DNA from: a bacterium | GTDB lineage: Bacteria > Bdellovibrionota > Bacteriovoracia > Bacteriovoracales > Bacteriovoracaceae | Reading direction: 5' to 3' | Assembly: GCA_030425045.1 (NCBI GenBank) | Contig: JAUHVL010000006.1 | Span: forward strand, 1 to 64,000 | DNA length: 64,000 nucleotides | Part shown: piece after piece, positions 34,993 to 44,486 of the stretch | How the letters are laid out: the number at the start of each line of letters is the position of its first letter | Position numbering within the stretch: position 1 is the stretch's first letter | The notes under the pieces: model-generated | What the model was told of the DNA's origin: nothing | The model's database searches: none | The model's input: only the letters and a program-made list of their open reading frames with translations | Program-made: the position numbers and the translations under genes

Positions 34993-36149
34993 ACGAGAGA
35001 GAAGATCGCTAGTATTAAAAAGAGGTTCTCTCCATCTCCAAATGTATACTGAGTCATTCCCGAAACGAGAAAAGATAAGACAAAGGGAAACACCAGAGGA
35101 TTGTATTTATAGCTCTCATATAACCATAGAAAAACAAAGCAAGAAAAGGCCAAGAACCCTAAAATTCCCGTCGAAGCTAAGTGTTCTAAGAAATTATTGT
35201 GAGCATGCCCACCATCGTATGGTCTGTGAATAAAATACTTGGCCTTAATTTTTTTCATATTCGCTTCGAAGTTTTTATATCCCCAACCAAGTAATGGCTT
35301 TTCATAGGCGGCCGTAATCGCCGTTCGCCAATAAAGCATACGCTGGCCATTAGAAGTCCCTCTTTTTAAAAACATTTCAGAGGCCTTGTCATTTACAGAA
35401 ATGGCCGTTCCCAACCCAATGACTCCTAGCAAGAAAGTGGCCAAGAATACCTTCTTATTTTTTTTGAAAAAGAAAAAAGGAACCGCAGCTAGATAACCTA
35501 CCCATGCTCCACGGGCCAAACTTGTAATCAGTCCAATCAAATTAATAACCCATCCAACGACTAACCATTTAACATTCAAATACTCTTTTGCTTTATCACG
35601 GTAAAGAACAATCCCCGTCATCAACACCATAAAAAGGCTCATCCCATAACCATAAGTCATATACATGCCATAGAGCCCACAACTTCTTGTGGGATGACAA
35701 GCTTCTTTGAACTTAAGCGGATTAAAACCAGTAAATAGGCCAATTAAACCTGAAAGTGTAGCAATACTGGTGGCCGCGATAAAAAGAGCAAAGATTGTTT
35801 TCTTTCTATCCATATTGAGAAATTCTTTTTTAGCGTAATGGATCGAAAAATAACTTAAAAACGAGATGAGAAAATATTTTGTTTTAAAAATATTTTTAAG
35901 AGGCTTGTCCATCTCATTCCAATTACTGATCACAGACAACCAACAAATAAGAATAAGTGCTCCGAGAGCGAAAACACTTTTTTTCGGTTTAAAGTCACGG
36001 TGTTTGAGCCAGTGAGAAAAAAAGTAAACACCAGGAATAAGAAGTAATATATGAGCGAGAGAAGAAAAAGTTACGGAGGTGAAGACACCGATAGCAAGAA
36101 CAATCAATCCTGCATAAACTAGTTTATAACTAAGCTTTTCCATATCCAT
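34989..36149 (-). CDS. O-antigen ligase/polymerase (Wzy_C family) membrane protein
   Basis: The 386-residue protein has about ten hydrophobic helices. The large periplasmic loop contains YDGGHAHNNFLEHLASTGILG, the His-containing motif shared by WaaL ligases and Wzy polymerases, preceded by RMLYWRTAITAAYEKPLLGWGYKNF. It probably polymerises repeat units or ligates glycan to lipid A core or protein. It starts directly after the galE stop codon and ends the GT4-galE unit. Confidence 0.85.
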   Translation of the reverse strand: MDMEKLSYKLVYAGLIVLAIGVFTSVTFSSLAHILLLIPGVYFFSHWLKHRDFKPKKSVFALGALILICWLSVISNWNEMDKPLKNIFKTKYFLISFLSYFSIHYAKKEFLNMDRKKTIFALFIAATSIATLSGLIGLFTGFNPLKFKEACHPTRSCGLYGMYMTYGYGMSLFMVLMTGIVLYRDKAKEYLNVKWLVVGWVINLIGLITSLARGAWVGYLAAVPFFFFKKNKKVFLATFLLGVIGLGTAISVNDKASEMFLKRGTSNGQRMLYWRTAITAAYEKPLLGWGYKNFEANMKKIKAKYFIHRPYDGGHAHNNFLEHLASTGILGFLAFSCFVFLWLYESYKYNPLVFPFVLSFLVSGMTQYTFGDGENLFLILAIFSLV

Positions 36150-37121
36150 CTAGTTAAGCTTTTTTTCCCAAAGATAAGCTGTCTCGATAATTTTTTCTAA
36201 ATTATCATATTTAGGAGTCCAGCCTAATTTTTCTTTTATTTTATCTGCTCTAGAAATAAGTTTGGCCGCATCACCATCACGCCGTCCTGAGAGGTTTACC
36301 TTAAAATCGACCCCGGTTACTTTTTTAACAGCCGCAATGACTTCTTTAACAGAATAGCCGTGTCCATAACCACAATTAACAACGATTGATTTTTTTTCTT
36401 TTTCTAAATAAGAAAGGGCATCCAAATGGGCTTGAGCAAGATCATCCACATGAATATAGTCACGAATGCATGAACCATCAGGTGTATTATAATCCTCTCC
36501 ATAGAGATTCATTTCACTACGCTTCCCTGATGCACATTCGGAAGCAATCTTTATTAAGTGAGTCGCATTAGGAGTACACTGTCCTACTTTTAAATCAACA
36601 TTCGCACCGGCCACATTAAAATATCTTAAGGCCACGTAGTTAAGTGCAGTAGCATGGGCCGTATCTTCTAACATCCATTCTGTCATGAGTTTTGATCGTC
36701 CATAAGGATTGATGGGGTGAACAGGACTTTCTTCAGTACATTCTCCCCCTTCTATATCGCCATACACAGCAGCGGTAGAAGAAAAGATAAAATTGCGAAC
36801 TCCATACTTTACGCAGAGATGGATTAAATCTAATGTGTTTTTTGTATTATTTGCGTAGTAATCAATCGGTTTTTCAACTGACTCAGGCACAACAATTGAT
36901 CCCGCAAAATGAAAACAAGCTTCAAAGTTTTCTGCTTTAAAGATTTCTTCCATGGCATTGATGTTTTTGAGGTCTTCCTCAATATGTTTTCCATAGAGTA
37001 TTGATTCTTTTCTTCCGGTAGATAAATTATCAACCACGACAATGTCATGTCCTGCCATTCCTAAAAGGTTTAAGACATGTGATCCAATATATCCGGCTCC
37101 GCCTGTTAGAAGTATTTTCAT
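36150..37121 (-). CDS. galE: UDP-glucose 4-epimerase
   Basis: The 323-residue short-chain epimerase begins KILLTGGAGYIGSHVLNLL, has FIFSSTAAVYGD and the YGRSK catalytic motif, ADANVD-type sugar-binding region and GCGYG-like VVNCGYGHGYSV. This matches GalE, which interconverts UDP-Glc(NAc) and UDP-Gal(NAc). It overlaps the upstream GT4 gene by 4 bp (ATGA). It supplies UDP-galactose-type donors to the locus. Confidence 0.94.
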   Translation of the reverse strand: MKILLTGGAGYIGSHVLNLLGMAGHDIVVVDNLSTGRKESILYGKHIEEDLKNINAMEEIFKAENFEACFHFAGSIVVPESVEKPIDYYANNTKNTLDLIHLCVKYGVRNFIFSSTAAVYGDIEGGECTEESPVHPINPYGRSKLMTEWMLEDTAHATALNYVALRYFNVAGANVDLKVGQCTPNATHLIKIASECASGKRSEMNLYGEDYNTPDGSCIRDYIHVDDLAQAHLDALSYLEKEKKSIVVNCGYGHGYSVKEVIAAVKKVTGVDFKVNLSGRRDGDAAKLISRADKIKEKLGWTPKYDNLEKIIETAYLWEKKLN

Positions 37122-38212
37122 GAGTTCATTATCCTTGCCACAGCTGATTCAATTCTCTCTTTAAAAACTGCTCGAGAAAATTCTTCAGCTCTCTTTCTTA
37201 AGACCATTTTATCAAATTTTCTTTGACGAAACTTTTCGATCGCATCCGTTAATGATTTAACCGTTGGCTCATCAAAAAATTGGGCCACGTTATCGTTTAA
37301 TGTTTCGAGCACACCGCCCGCTCTAAAAGCGATAATCGGAGTTCCACTGGCCATGCTTTCTAAAGGAGTAATACCAAAGTCCTCGACCCCAGGAAAGATA
37401 AATGCTTTGGCCCGAAAAAAATGATCGACCACTTCTTCCCGTGAGCAATTCCCTAAGAATTCTACATTGCTTCCCGCCATTGCCTTTAAACTTTTTTCCA
37501 TTTGTCCCGAACCAATAATTTTTAAAGGAAGACCAAGTTTGTTAAAAGTTTCAACGGCAAGATCAACTCTCTTATTGGGAGCAAAAGCACTTACCATAAG
37601 ATAAAAATCTTCTTTTTCCTTTTCGAGTCGCTCCTTAGGAAAGTCTTTTAAATCAACAAAACCAAAAGCGACTTCAGCTTCTCTTCCATAATATTTTTTT
37701 ACGCGGTCAGCGACAAATTGTGAGTTAGATAAAAAATGATCGACATTCTCATTTGATCGCAAATCCCAGTTGGTCAAGGGAGCACGAAACAACTTCATTC
37801 CCATTCGCTGATAGAAAGGAGCATCAGCTCCAAAATAATTATCATATTGATCGTATAGGTAGCGCATAGGGCTATGGATATAACAAATATGTTTCGCCTT
37901 TGATGGCTTCTTTAGTCCTTTAATAACGCAATGACTTGTTGAAAAAATCAAATCGGCATCTTCGACAACATCCATCATTTCCACAGCTAAGGGAAAAAGA
38001 GGAAGGAATTTTCTATACTGAGAATAGATTCCAGGAATATTGTCGAGAAAACTAGTATGGATTTTTCTATTTTCAATAATTTCACTCGTTGAATTTTTCT
38101 TATAAATTAAAGTGTAAAGAGGAGCGTCAGGGAAGATTTCACAAAAAAGCTCTAATGCTCTTTCGCCCCCTCGAAAACCAGTTAACCAATCGTGATAAAT
38201 TACAACTTTCAT
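37118..38212 (-). CDS. Family 4 glycosyltransferase (GT-B)
   Basis: Starting at ATG 38212 gives 364 residues with the family opening MKVVIYHDWLTGFRGGERALE; a GTG 18 bases upstream is less likely. The C-terminal donor site reads FIFPGVEDFGITPLESMASGTPIIAF, with the E-x7-E motif. FYLMVSAFAPNKRVDLAV is also typical of GT4. It leads the leftward unit with galE and the ligase-like gene. Donor and acceptor are unknown. Confidence 0.9.
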   Translation of the reverse strand: MKVVIYHDWLTGFRGGERALELFCEIFPDAPLYTLIYKKNSTSEIIENRKIHTSFLDNIPGIYSQYRKFLPLFPLAVEMMDVVEDADLIFSTSHCVIKGLKKPSKAKHICYIHSPMRYLYDQYDNYFGADAPFYQRMGMKLFRAPLTNWDLRSNENVDHFLSNSQFVADRVKKYYGREAEVAFGFVDLKDFPKERLEKEKEDFYLMVSAFAPNKRVDLAVETFNKLGLPLKIIGSGQMEKSLKAMAGSNVEFLGNCSREEVVDHFFRAKAFIFPGVEDFGITPLESMASGTPIIAFRAGGVLETLNDNVAQFFDEPTVKSLTDAIEKFRQRKFDKMVLRKRAEEFSRAVFKERIESAVARIMNS

Positions 38213-38283
38213 ACCCGATGAGTTTAACACTAACTAAGACAAGAAATCTCCTAAAAAGGCTATTCTATAGAGAAATAGGGTCG

Positions 38284-38289
38284 TATAAT
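38284..38289 (+). promoter_or_regulatory. Predicted -10 element of the metF-metH operon
   Basis: TATAAT occurs 26 bp before the metF start. No good -35 is present at 16-18 bp, so the promoter may be activator-dependent. The 5' leader would be too short for a SAM or cobalamin riboswitch. Confidence 0.4.
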
Positions 38290-38315
38290 TATCATTTAAA
38301 CCATGAGAGTTTTAT

Positions 38316-39263
38316 ATGAAAGTAATCGAACATATTGAGAAGGCCAATAATCCACTTTTTTCTTTTGAGATTGTTCCTCCACCAAGAGGAAGAACCGTAA
38401 GAGATATTACCGAAATTGTGAAAGAGCTCGAACCTCTTAATCCACCTTGGATTGATGTGACTGCTCACCCAGCCGGTGCTTTTTATAACGAAAAAAATGA
38501 TGGTTCTGTCGAAAGAAGAATTTATAAAAAACGTCCGGGAACCATTGGTATCTGTGGCATTATTCAAAATAGATTTAAAATTGATACTGTGACTCACCTT
38601 CTTTGTAATGGCTTTACGAAAGAAGAAACAGAAGACGCTCTTATCGAATTACAGTATTTAGGAATTCATAATGTTCTCGCCCTCAGAGGTGATGGTCTTA
38701 ATTATAGTAAAAAAGTTGCCAAGGATCGTACCGTTAATCGCTATGCCATTGATCTCGTTGATCAAATTGAAGATATGAAAAAAGGTAAATTTCTTGAAGA
38801 TCTATCCGGTGCTGAACCTCTCGATTTTTGTGTCGGTGTGGCCGGTTATCCTGAAAAACATTTCGAAGCACCAAACCTACAATACGATATTACGTGGTTA
38901 AAGAAAAAAATTGAACATGGTGCTGACTATATCACCACACAAATGTTTTTTGATAATCAACATTATTGGAATTTTGTAAAACTTTGTCGTGAGAATGATA
39001 TTAATGTTCCGATCATTCCAGGCCTTAAAGTTTTAACGAGCGTAAAACAATTACAACGAATCCCGAAAAACTTTTTTATTAACTTTCCAGAAGAACTTGT
39101 TAATGAAGTTATGGAAAACCCAGATCACGTAAGAGAAATCGGTATTAACTGGTGTAGAAAACAAACAGAGGACTTACTACAAGGGGGAGCTCCTGTTTGC
39201 CATTACTATGTGATGAATGATGCTTCAGCCGTTCTTGAAGCTGTTGATAAGTTTGTAAAATGA
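38316..39263 (+). CDS. metF: Methylenetetrahydrofolate reductase
   Basis: The 315-residue TIM-barrel flavoprotein has [47 protein letters not shown] and VCHYYVMN, all conserved in MetF. It reduces 5,10-methylene-THF to 5-methyl-THF, the methyl donor of MetH. Its TGA overlaps the metH ATG by 4 bp, so the two-step methyl transfer is encoded by one message. It is slightly longer than E. coli MetF. Confidence 0.96.
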   Translation: MKVIEHIEKANNPLFSFEIVPPPRGRTVRDITEIVKELEPLNPPWIDVTAHPAGAFYNEKNDGSVERRIYKKRPGTIGICGIIQNRFKIDTVTHLLCNGFTKEETEDALIELQYLGIHNVLALRGDGLNYSKKVAKDRTVNRYAIDLVDQIEDMKKGKFLEDLSGAEPLDFCVGVAGYPEKHFEAPNLQYDITWLKKKIEHGADYITTQMFFDNQHYWNFVKLCRENDINVPIIPGLKVLTSVKQLQRIPKNFFINFPEELVNEVMENPDHVREIGINWCRKQTEDLLQGGAPVCHYYVMNDASAVLEAVDKFVK

Positions 39264-42200
39264 TTCGAGATAAACTAGAAGAACTCCTAAGTCAAAGAAT
39301 TGTTTATTTAGACGGTGCTATGGGCACCATGATTCAACAATACAAACTCGAAGAAGAAGACTTTCGAGGTGATCACTTCAAAGATCATCCTGTCGACTTA
39401 AAAGGTAATAACGATCTATTAGTATTGACGAGACCTCATATCATCAAAGAGATTCACAAACAATATTTGTTAGCGGGCTCCGATATTATTGAAACCAATA
39501 CTTTTTCGGGAACAACGGTAGCTCAAGCGGATTACCAGCTAGAAGATCAGGTTTATAAAATTAATTTTGAAGCCGCAAAGATTGCAAAAGAGGCGTGCCT
39601 CGAAGTGATGAAAGATCATCCCGAAAGAGTTTGTTTTGTCGCCGGTGCCATTGGACCGACCAATAAGGCTTTATCTCTTTCACCAGATGTAGAAAATCCT
39701 GGTTACCGTTCAGCAACCTTTGATGAAATAGAACAGGCCTATTACGAACAATCCGTCGCACTTATTGAAGGCGGAGTTGATATCCTCCTGCCAGAAACTA
39801 CATTTGATACGCTCAATCTAAAAGCGGCCATTGTCGCGATCAATAGAGCAAAAGAAAAAACCAAACGCACAGATATTCCTGTGATGATCTCCATAACGAT
39901 TACCGATCAATCTGGAAGAACTCTTAGTGGGCAAACGGTTGAGGCCTGCCTCAATTCTATTAGGCACGCCAACGCTATTAGTATCGGAATCAACTGCGCA
40001 CTTGGGGCAACTGAAATGCGCCCCTTTATGGCAGAGCTATCGAGGCTTTGTCCAACTTATGTGAGCTGTTATCCCAATGCAGGTCTTCCTAACCCTCTTG
40101 CTGAAACGGGTTATGATGAAACTCCAGAGATCACTGGTGGTTATATGAACCAGTTTGCCAGTGAAGGTTTATTAAATATGGTTGGGGGCTGCTGTGGTAC
40201 AACTCCAGAGCATATCGCTGAAATCGTCCGTCAAACAAAAGATGTAAGTCCAAGAGCGATCCCCAATTTAGAAGAGAAAACTTATTTATCTGGATTAGAG
40301 CCTCTCAATATTGACCAAGAAAATGATTTTCGTTTTTTTATGGTCGGTGAAAGAACAAATGTTACCGGATCTCCAAAATTTGCCCGACTGGTTAAAGAAG
40401 GAAATTTTGAAGAAGCTCTCGAAGTTGCCAGACAGCAAGTTGAAAATGGTGCCAATATTATTGATATCAACTTTGACGAAGGGATGCTCGACTCTGTTGA
40501 GTGTATGACAAAGTTTTTAAACCTCGTTATGTCGGAACCCGATATATCCCGCGTTCCGATTATGATCGACTCTTCAAAGTGGGAAGTACTAGAAGCCGGT
40601 TTAAAATGTGTGCAGGGAAAATGTGTTGTCAACTCTATCAGTTTAAAAGACGGTGAAGAGCTTTTTAAAGAGAGAGCTAAAAAAATAAAATTTTACGGTG
40701 CAGCTGCTGTGGTGATGGCCTTTGATGAAAAGGGGCAAGCCGCAACGAAAGAAGATAAAGTTAAAATCTCTCAGCGGGCCTATAAAATTCTTGTAGAAGA
40801 CGTTGGCTTTAATCCTAGAGATATTATCTTTGATCCCAATATCTTAACGATAGCTACAGGACTTGAAGAACATAATGAGTATGGAATCAATTTTATTGAT
40901 GCCGTTAAAGAAATTAAAGAAACATGCCCAGGAGCTTTAACAAGTGGTGGAGTGAGTAATCTCTCCTTTAGCTTTCGTGGAAATAATACCGTAAGAGAAG
41001 CTATTCATTCTTGTTTTCTCTATTACGCCATCAAAGCTGGCCTTGATATGGGTATCGTCAATGCCGGTATGCTTGAAGTTTACGAGGAAATTAAACCAGA
41101 GCTTCGAAACAAAGTTGAAGATGTTCTTTTCAATCGTCATCCTGAAGCAACGGATGAGCTGATTGAATATGCAGAACAATTTAAAGGACAAAAGAAAAAA
41201 TCTGCCGTTGCTGACAAGGAATGGCGATCTAAAGAGCTCGGTGAACGTATTACCTATTCCTTGGTAAAAGGAATAACAGAGTTTATCGAAGAAGATACGG
41301 AAGAGGCCCGTCAAAAGTTTGATAAGCCCCTTGATGTTATCGAAGGTCCCCTCATGGACGGCATGAAAGTTGTTGGTGAACTTTTCGGAGCGGGAAAAAT
41401 GTTTTTACCCCAAGTCGTCAAGTCAGCTCGAGTGATGAAAAAGTCCGTGGCCTACCTCCAACCCTATATGGAAAAAGAAAAAGCAGAGAATGCTAGTTCT
41501 GAAAGAGGTACTTTTGTCATTGCGACAGTCAAAGGTGATGTTCACGATATTGGAAAAAATATTGTAAGTGTGGTGCTTTCTTGTAATGGCTTTAAAGTAA
41601 TCGATTTAGGTGTCATGGTTTCTTGCGAAGATATTATTAAAAGTATCAAAGAACATAATGCTGACATTGTTGGACTTTCTGGTTTAATTACACCGTCCTT
41701 AGATGAGATGATCTTTAATGTCACTGAATTTCAAAATCAGGGAATTGATATTCCCGTTCTTGTCGGCGGCGCAACTACGTCACGAATCCATACAGCAGTA
41801 AAGATTGCTCCCCATTATCCAGAAGTGGTTAATCACGTTGGAGATGCCTCACTTGTTGTCGAAGTTTGTAATAATCTCATCAACCCTGAACTGAGAAAAG
41901 ATTATCAACAAAAGCTTAAACAACAACAAGAAGACGCAAGAGAGAACTTCATTTCAGGAAAAAAGACGAAGTTCACGTCACTTGAATCTGCAAGAGAGCA
42001 AAAACCACAGATAGATTGGGATCATAATAAATTCTGGAGTCCCAAAAAAATTGGTGTCACTCATATAGAAAAGATATCTCTTGATGAAATCATTCCTTAT
42101 ATTGACTGGAGCCCTTTCTTTTGGACCTGGGAATTAAAAGGAACTTATCCTAAAATTTTAGAACACGAAAAATATGGAGCTCAAGCAAAAGAGCTTTATC

Positions 42201-42925
42201 AAGAAGCTCAAAATATTTTAAATGAGTTAAAAGATAATGATCATATTTTTGCAAAAGCAATCTACGGAATATGGCCTGCAAACTCAACTGGTGATGATGT
42301 CATTCTCTATCAAGATCAAAATAGATCACAAGAAGTTGAAAGATTTAACTTTCTAAGGCAACAAACGAGTACAAATGAATATTCTCGCAGCCTTGCCGAT
42401 TATATTGCCCCAGCAACTTATGACGATTTTATGGGTGCCTTTGTCGTTACCATGGGTAACGAGATTGATCAGTTAGCAGAGATAGCCAAAAAAGATAACG
42501 ATGATTATAAGTCTATCCTTTATAAGGCCGTCGCCGATCGTTTAGCCGAAGCAACGGCAGAACTTCTCCACTTAAAAGTTAGAAAAGAGTGGGGAGAAGA
42601 AGACGAAAACCTCTCACTCGAAGACCTCATTAAAGAAAAGTACAAAGGAATTAGACCCGCCCCAGGTTATCCATCTTGTCCTGACCATACAGAAAAAGAT
42701 AAAATCTGGAAGTTACTTGGTGTGGACGAGAAACTAGGGGTAAACCTAACCGAAAACTACGCGATGAACCCGCCACCATCTGTTTGTGGTTATTATATTG
42801 GCAGTAATAACTCTAAGTATTTTAATCTCGGAAAAATTGATCACGATCAAATCGAAGATTATGCCAAAAGAAAAGGCGTTACCTCAGAATACGTAAAGAA
42901 GTGGCTTTCTCCCAATATCAATTAA
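39260..42925 (+). CDS. metH: Cobalamin-dependent methionine synthase
   Basis: The 1221-residue protein is full length, like E. coli MetH (1227). The order is homocysteine domain (zinc cysteines INCALGA and GGCCGTT near 310), pterin-binding domain ([18 protein letters not shown] near 360), cobalamin cap and binding domain (DVHDIGKN with the axial His near 761, then GLSGLI) and activation domain ([12 protein letters not shown]). It transfers methyl from methyl-THF to homocysteine through cobalamin. The organism therefore needs or makes B12. The permease fragment at the right edge may be relevant to corrinoid or iron uptake. Confidence 0.98.
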   Translation: MIRDKLEELLSQRIVYLDGAMGTMIQQYKLEEEDFRGDHFKDHPVDLKGNNDLLVLTRPHIIKEIHKQYLLAGSDIIETNTFSGTTVAQADYQLEDQVYKINFEAAKIAKEACLEVMKDHPERVCFVAGAIGPTNKALSLSPDVENPGYRSATFDEIEQAYYEQSVALIEGGVDILLPETTFDTLNLKAAIVAINRAKEKTKRTDIPVMISITITDQSGRTLSGQTVEACLNSIRHANAISIGINCALGATEMRPFMAELSRLCPTYVSCYPNAGLPNPLAETGYDETPEITGGYMNQFASEGLLNMVGGCCGTTPEHIAEIVRQTKDVSPRAIPNLEEKTYLSGLEPLNIDQENDFRFFMVGERTNVTGSPKFARLVKEGNFEEALEVARQQVENGANIIDINFDEGMLDSVECMTKFLNLVMSEPDISRVPIMIDSSKWEVLEAGLKCVQGKCVVNSISLKDGEELFKERAKKIKFYGAAAVVMAFDEKGQAATKEDKVKISQRAYKILVEDVGFNPRDIIFDPNILTIATGLEEHNEYGINFIDAVKEIKETCPGALTSGGVSNLSFSFRGNNTVREAIHSCFLYYAIKAGLDMGIVNAGMLEVYEEIKPELRNKVEDVLFNRHPEATDELIEYAEQFKGQKKKSAVADKEWRSKELGERITYSLVKGITEFIEEDTEEARQKFDKPLDVIEGPLMDGMKVVGELFGAGKMFLPQVVKSARVMKKSVAYLQPYMEKEKAENASSERGTFVIATVKGDVHDIGKNIVSVVLSCNGFKVIDLGVMVSCEDIIKSIKEHNADIVGLSGLITPSLDEMIFNVTEFQNQGIDIPVLVGGATTSRIHTAVKIAPHYPEVVNHVGDASLVVEVCNNLINPELRKDYQQKLKQQQEDARENFISGKKTKFTSLESAREQKPQIDWDHNKFWSPKKIGVTHIEKISLDEIIPYIDWSPFFWTWELKGTYPKILEHEKYGAQAKELYQEAQNILNELKDNDHIFAKAIYGIWPANSTGDDVILYQDQNRSQEVERFNFLRQQTSTNEYSRSLADYIAPATYDDFMGAFVVTMGNEIDQLAEIAKKDNDDYKSILYKAVADRLAEATAELLHLKVRKEWGEEDENLSLEDLIKEKYKGIRPAPGYPSCPDHTEKDKIWKLLGVDEKLGVNLTENYAMNPPPSVCGYYIGSNNSKYFNLGKIDHDQIEDYAKRKGVTSEYVKKWLSPNIN

Positions 42926-42929
42926 ATCA

Positions 42930-42957
42930 ACCCCTGATAAGTGTTATTATCTGGGGT
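42930..42957 (+). terminator. Hairpin after metH, possible terminator
   Basis: ACCCC/GGGGT plus GATAA/TTATC form a stem with one T-T mismatch and a six-base loop. A T-run follows only about 25 bases later (42982-42989), so intrinsic termination is uncertain. Confidence 0.4.
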
Positions 42958-43283
42958 ATTAGAATCGGCTTCATTAGGCCTCTTTTTTTATGTTTTAATC
43001 ATCACTTTTTTAATATTTAATTTCATATCCTCAACTAAATTTTTAAGATGAGTAAACGTATTAATATTATTGGCCCTTAAGACTTTATAAAATGTTACCG
43101 AACTTTCAAATGTTGTGATTTATAGCTTTTTTGAAACTCAAAAAATAATGACACCGAAAGATCTTATATCATCACCTTGAAGAATTTAGATAAGTTTAGT
43201 ACCGTAATGATTCGACAATCGACGAGAATGCTATCTGATTTGTGAAAATTTTTGAAATGATTTCAAATGAACAAATAAGAAAG
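42958..43283. other. Intergenic stretch after metH
   Basis: No gene is convincing here. A short minus-strand open frame ends in this stretch (about 43120 to 42995). It has no ATG near its beginning and reads TFESSVTFYKVLRANN followed by a Lys-rich tail. It could be a gene remnant or chance. No tRNA or other RNA gene was recognised. Confidence 0.3.
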
Positions 43284-44402
43284 CTATTCTTCCCATTGAA
43301 GATGGTTAGATTCTCTTTTTTCAGATATATAACCATAATTGTAAGGGTTTTGACTATATCCATCAATCGCTTTTATCTGCCACTTATTATTTCTTTTAAC
43401 TATATGTATCCTAAAAAGCTCTGGGTCTTGAGTTAGATAAATTCGTCCAAAAGCATCGTAAACTAAATGATCATAAATATTCTTTAACGCTTTCTCAGTT
43501 GTATCTAATACGTGATGATATGATCTTCTGTTCATAAGCTTCCACTCATAATAAGTTCTACCCTTTTGAAACTCAGGGTGTTTTGCACCTCTAGTCGGAA
43601 CATAACTTGAATTCTTAGAACCGGAGTCATAAGCAATTGCGTTAATGTCACCATAATGAGTAATAAATGATCCATGTATGAAGAGGCCGTAATACTGATG
43701 GTTGAATAAATATCTTTTTGAGCAGGGGGCTTTTTCATCAAATTTCTTTAAGCAAGTGTTTAAGCCTTTTATAAAATCTATTAAATCAGGGTTTTTCTTT
43801 AAAAATATCTTGGACCTTCTTCTAATTGTATCTTTTCCATATTTACTAATCCACATTTTATTTTTCAATGTACCTAAAGGAGTTTCATAAGAAACAAGGG
43901 GGTATGGCTCTCCACTTCCATTTTCCTTTGTTGGTATATCATCTTCTAAGATTTTATTTAACTTATAAGAAGCAACCAGCCCCTCTGAGCCAGTACTAAT
44001 GACTGTACCATTTTTTCCAGATCTACCATTTGTTCCAAAGTAGTACTCACCTTTCTCTGGAATACATACCTCTAATCCCGTTAAATATATTGGCGTATCA
44101 TTTATTCTAAACTTACATAATTTTTTCATCGTTTTTTTAAGAACCAGTTCTTTTTTAAAAGGATAATACAATACTGTTAAATCAGGATTTCTATGAACCC
44201 GATAAATATAATGATGCTCATTCTTATCTTTAAAGGCCTTACCGTTTTCTCCGGTTTTTAATCCATTGGTACGATACCATTCTTTTATAAATGTAACGTC
44301 AGGAATTCTTGTGTCTCTTATAAAGGCCTCAGGCGATTCCGTGTGAATAATATGATATTCAGTTGAATAAGTTGGAAATAGAAAAAAAAGCAAAAACTTC
44401 AT
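43284..44402 (-). CDS. Uncharacterised secreted protein
   Basis: The 372-residue protein begins with a short hydrophobic leader (MKFLLFFLFPTYS) and is otherwise hydrophilic and rich in Tyr, Lys and Gly. It contains FIHGSFITHYGDINAIAYDSG and many aromatic segments (TYYEWKLMNRRSYHH). I do not recognise the family. It lies downstream of the giant PKD protein, separated by a strong palindrome. Export is inferred from the leader. Confidence 0.6.
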   Translation of the reverse strand: MKFLLFFLFPTYSTEYHIIHTESPEAFIRDTRIPDVTFIKEWYRTNGLKTGENGKAFKDKNEHHYIYRVHRNPDLTVLYYPFKKELVLKKTMKKLCKFRINDTPIYLTGLEVCIPEKGEYYFGTNGRSGKNGTVISTGSEGLVASYKLNKILEDDIPTKENGSGEPYPLVSYETPLGTLKNKMWISKYGKDTIRRRSKIFLKKNPDLIDFIKGLNTCLKKFDEKAPCSKRYLFNHQYYGLFIHGSFITHYGDINAIAYDSGSKNSSYVPTRGAKHPEFQKGRTYYEWKLMNRRSYHHVLDTTEKALKNIYDHLVYDAFGRIYLTQDPELFRIHIVKRNNKWQIKAIDGYSQNPYNYGYISEKRESNHLQWEE

Positions 44403-44411
44403 ATTTTAATT

Positions 44412-44471
44412 TTATCACGTTCAGCAAATCTTAAGAAACTATTTAATCGCTTAAGATTTGCCTAGTGATAA
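44412..44471. repeat. Long two-block palindrome between two secreted-protein genes
   Basis: GCAAATCTTAAG (44424-44435) pairs perfectly with 44450-44461 across a 14-base loop. An outer TTATCAC (44412-44418) pairs with GTGATAA (44465-44471). No T-run follows in the leftward direction. It may be a factor-dependent terminator, an RNA-stabilising 3' structure or a protein-binding site. Confidence 0.6.
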
Positions 44472-44486
44472 TTCTAGTAAAGCCTA

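Noticed and set aside
38231-38315. SAM or cobalamin riboswitch before metF
   Set aside because: The predicted leader is about 20 nt and the gap is only about 100 bp, shared with a divergent gene. No riboswitch fold fits.
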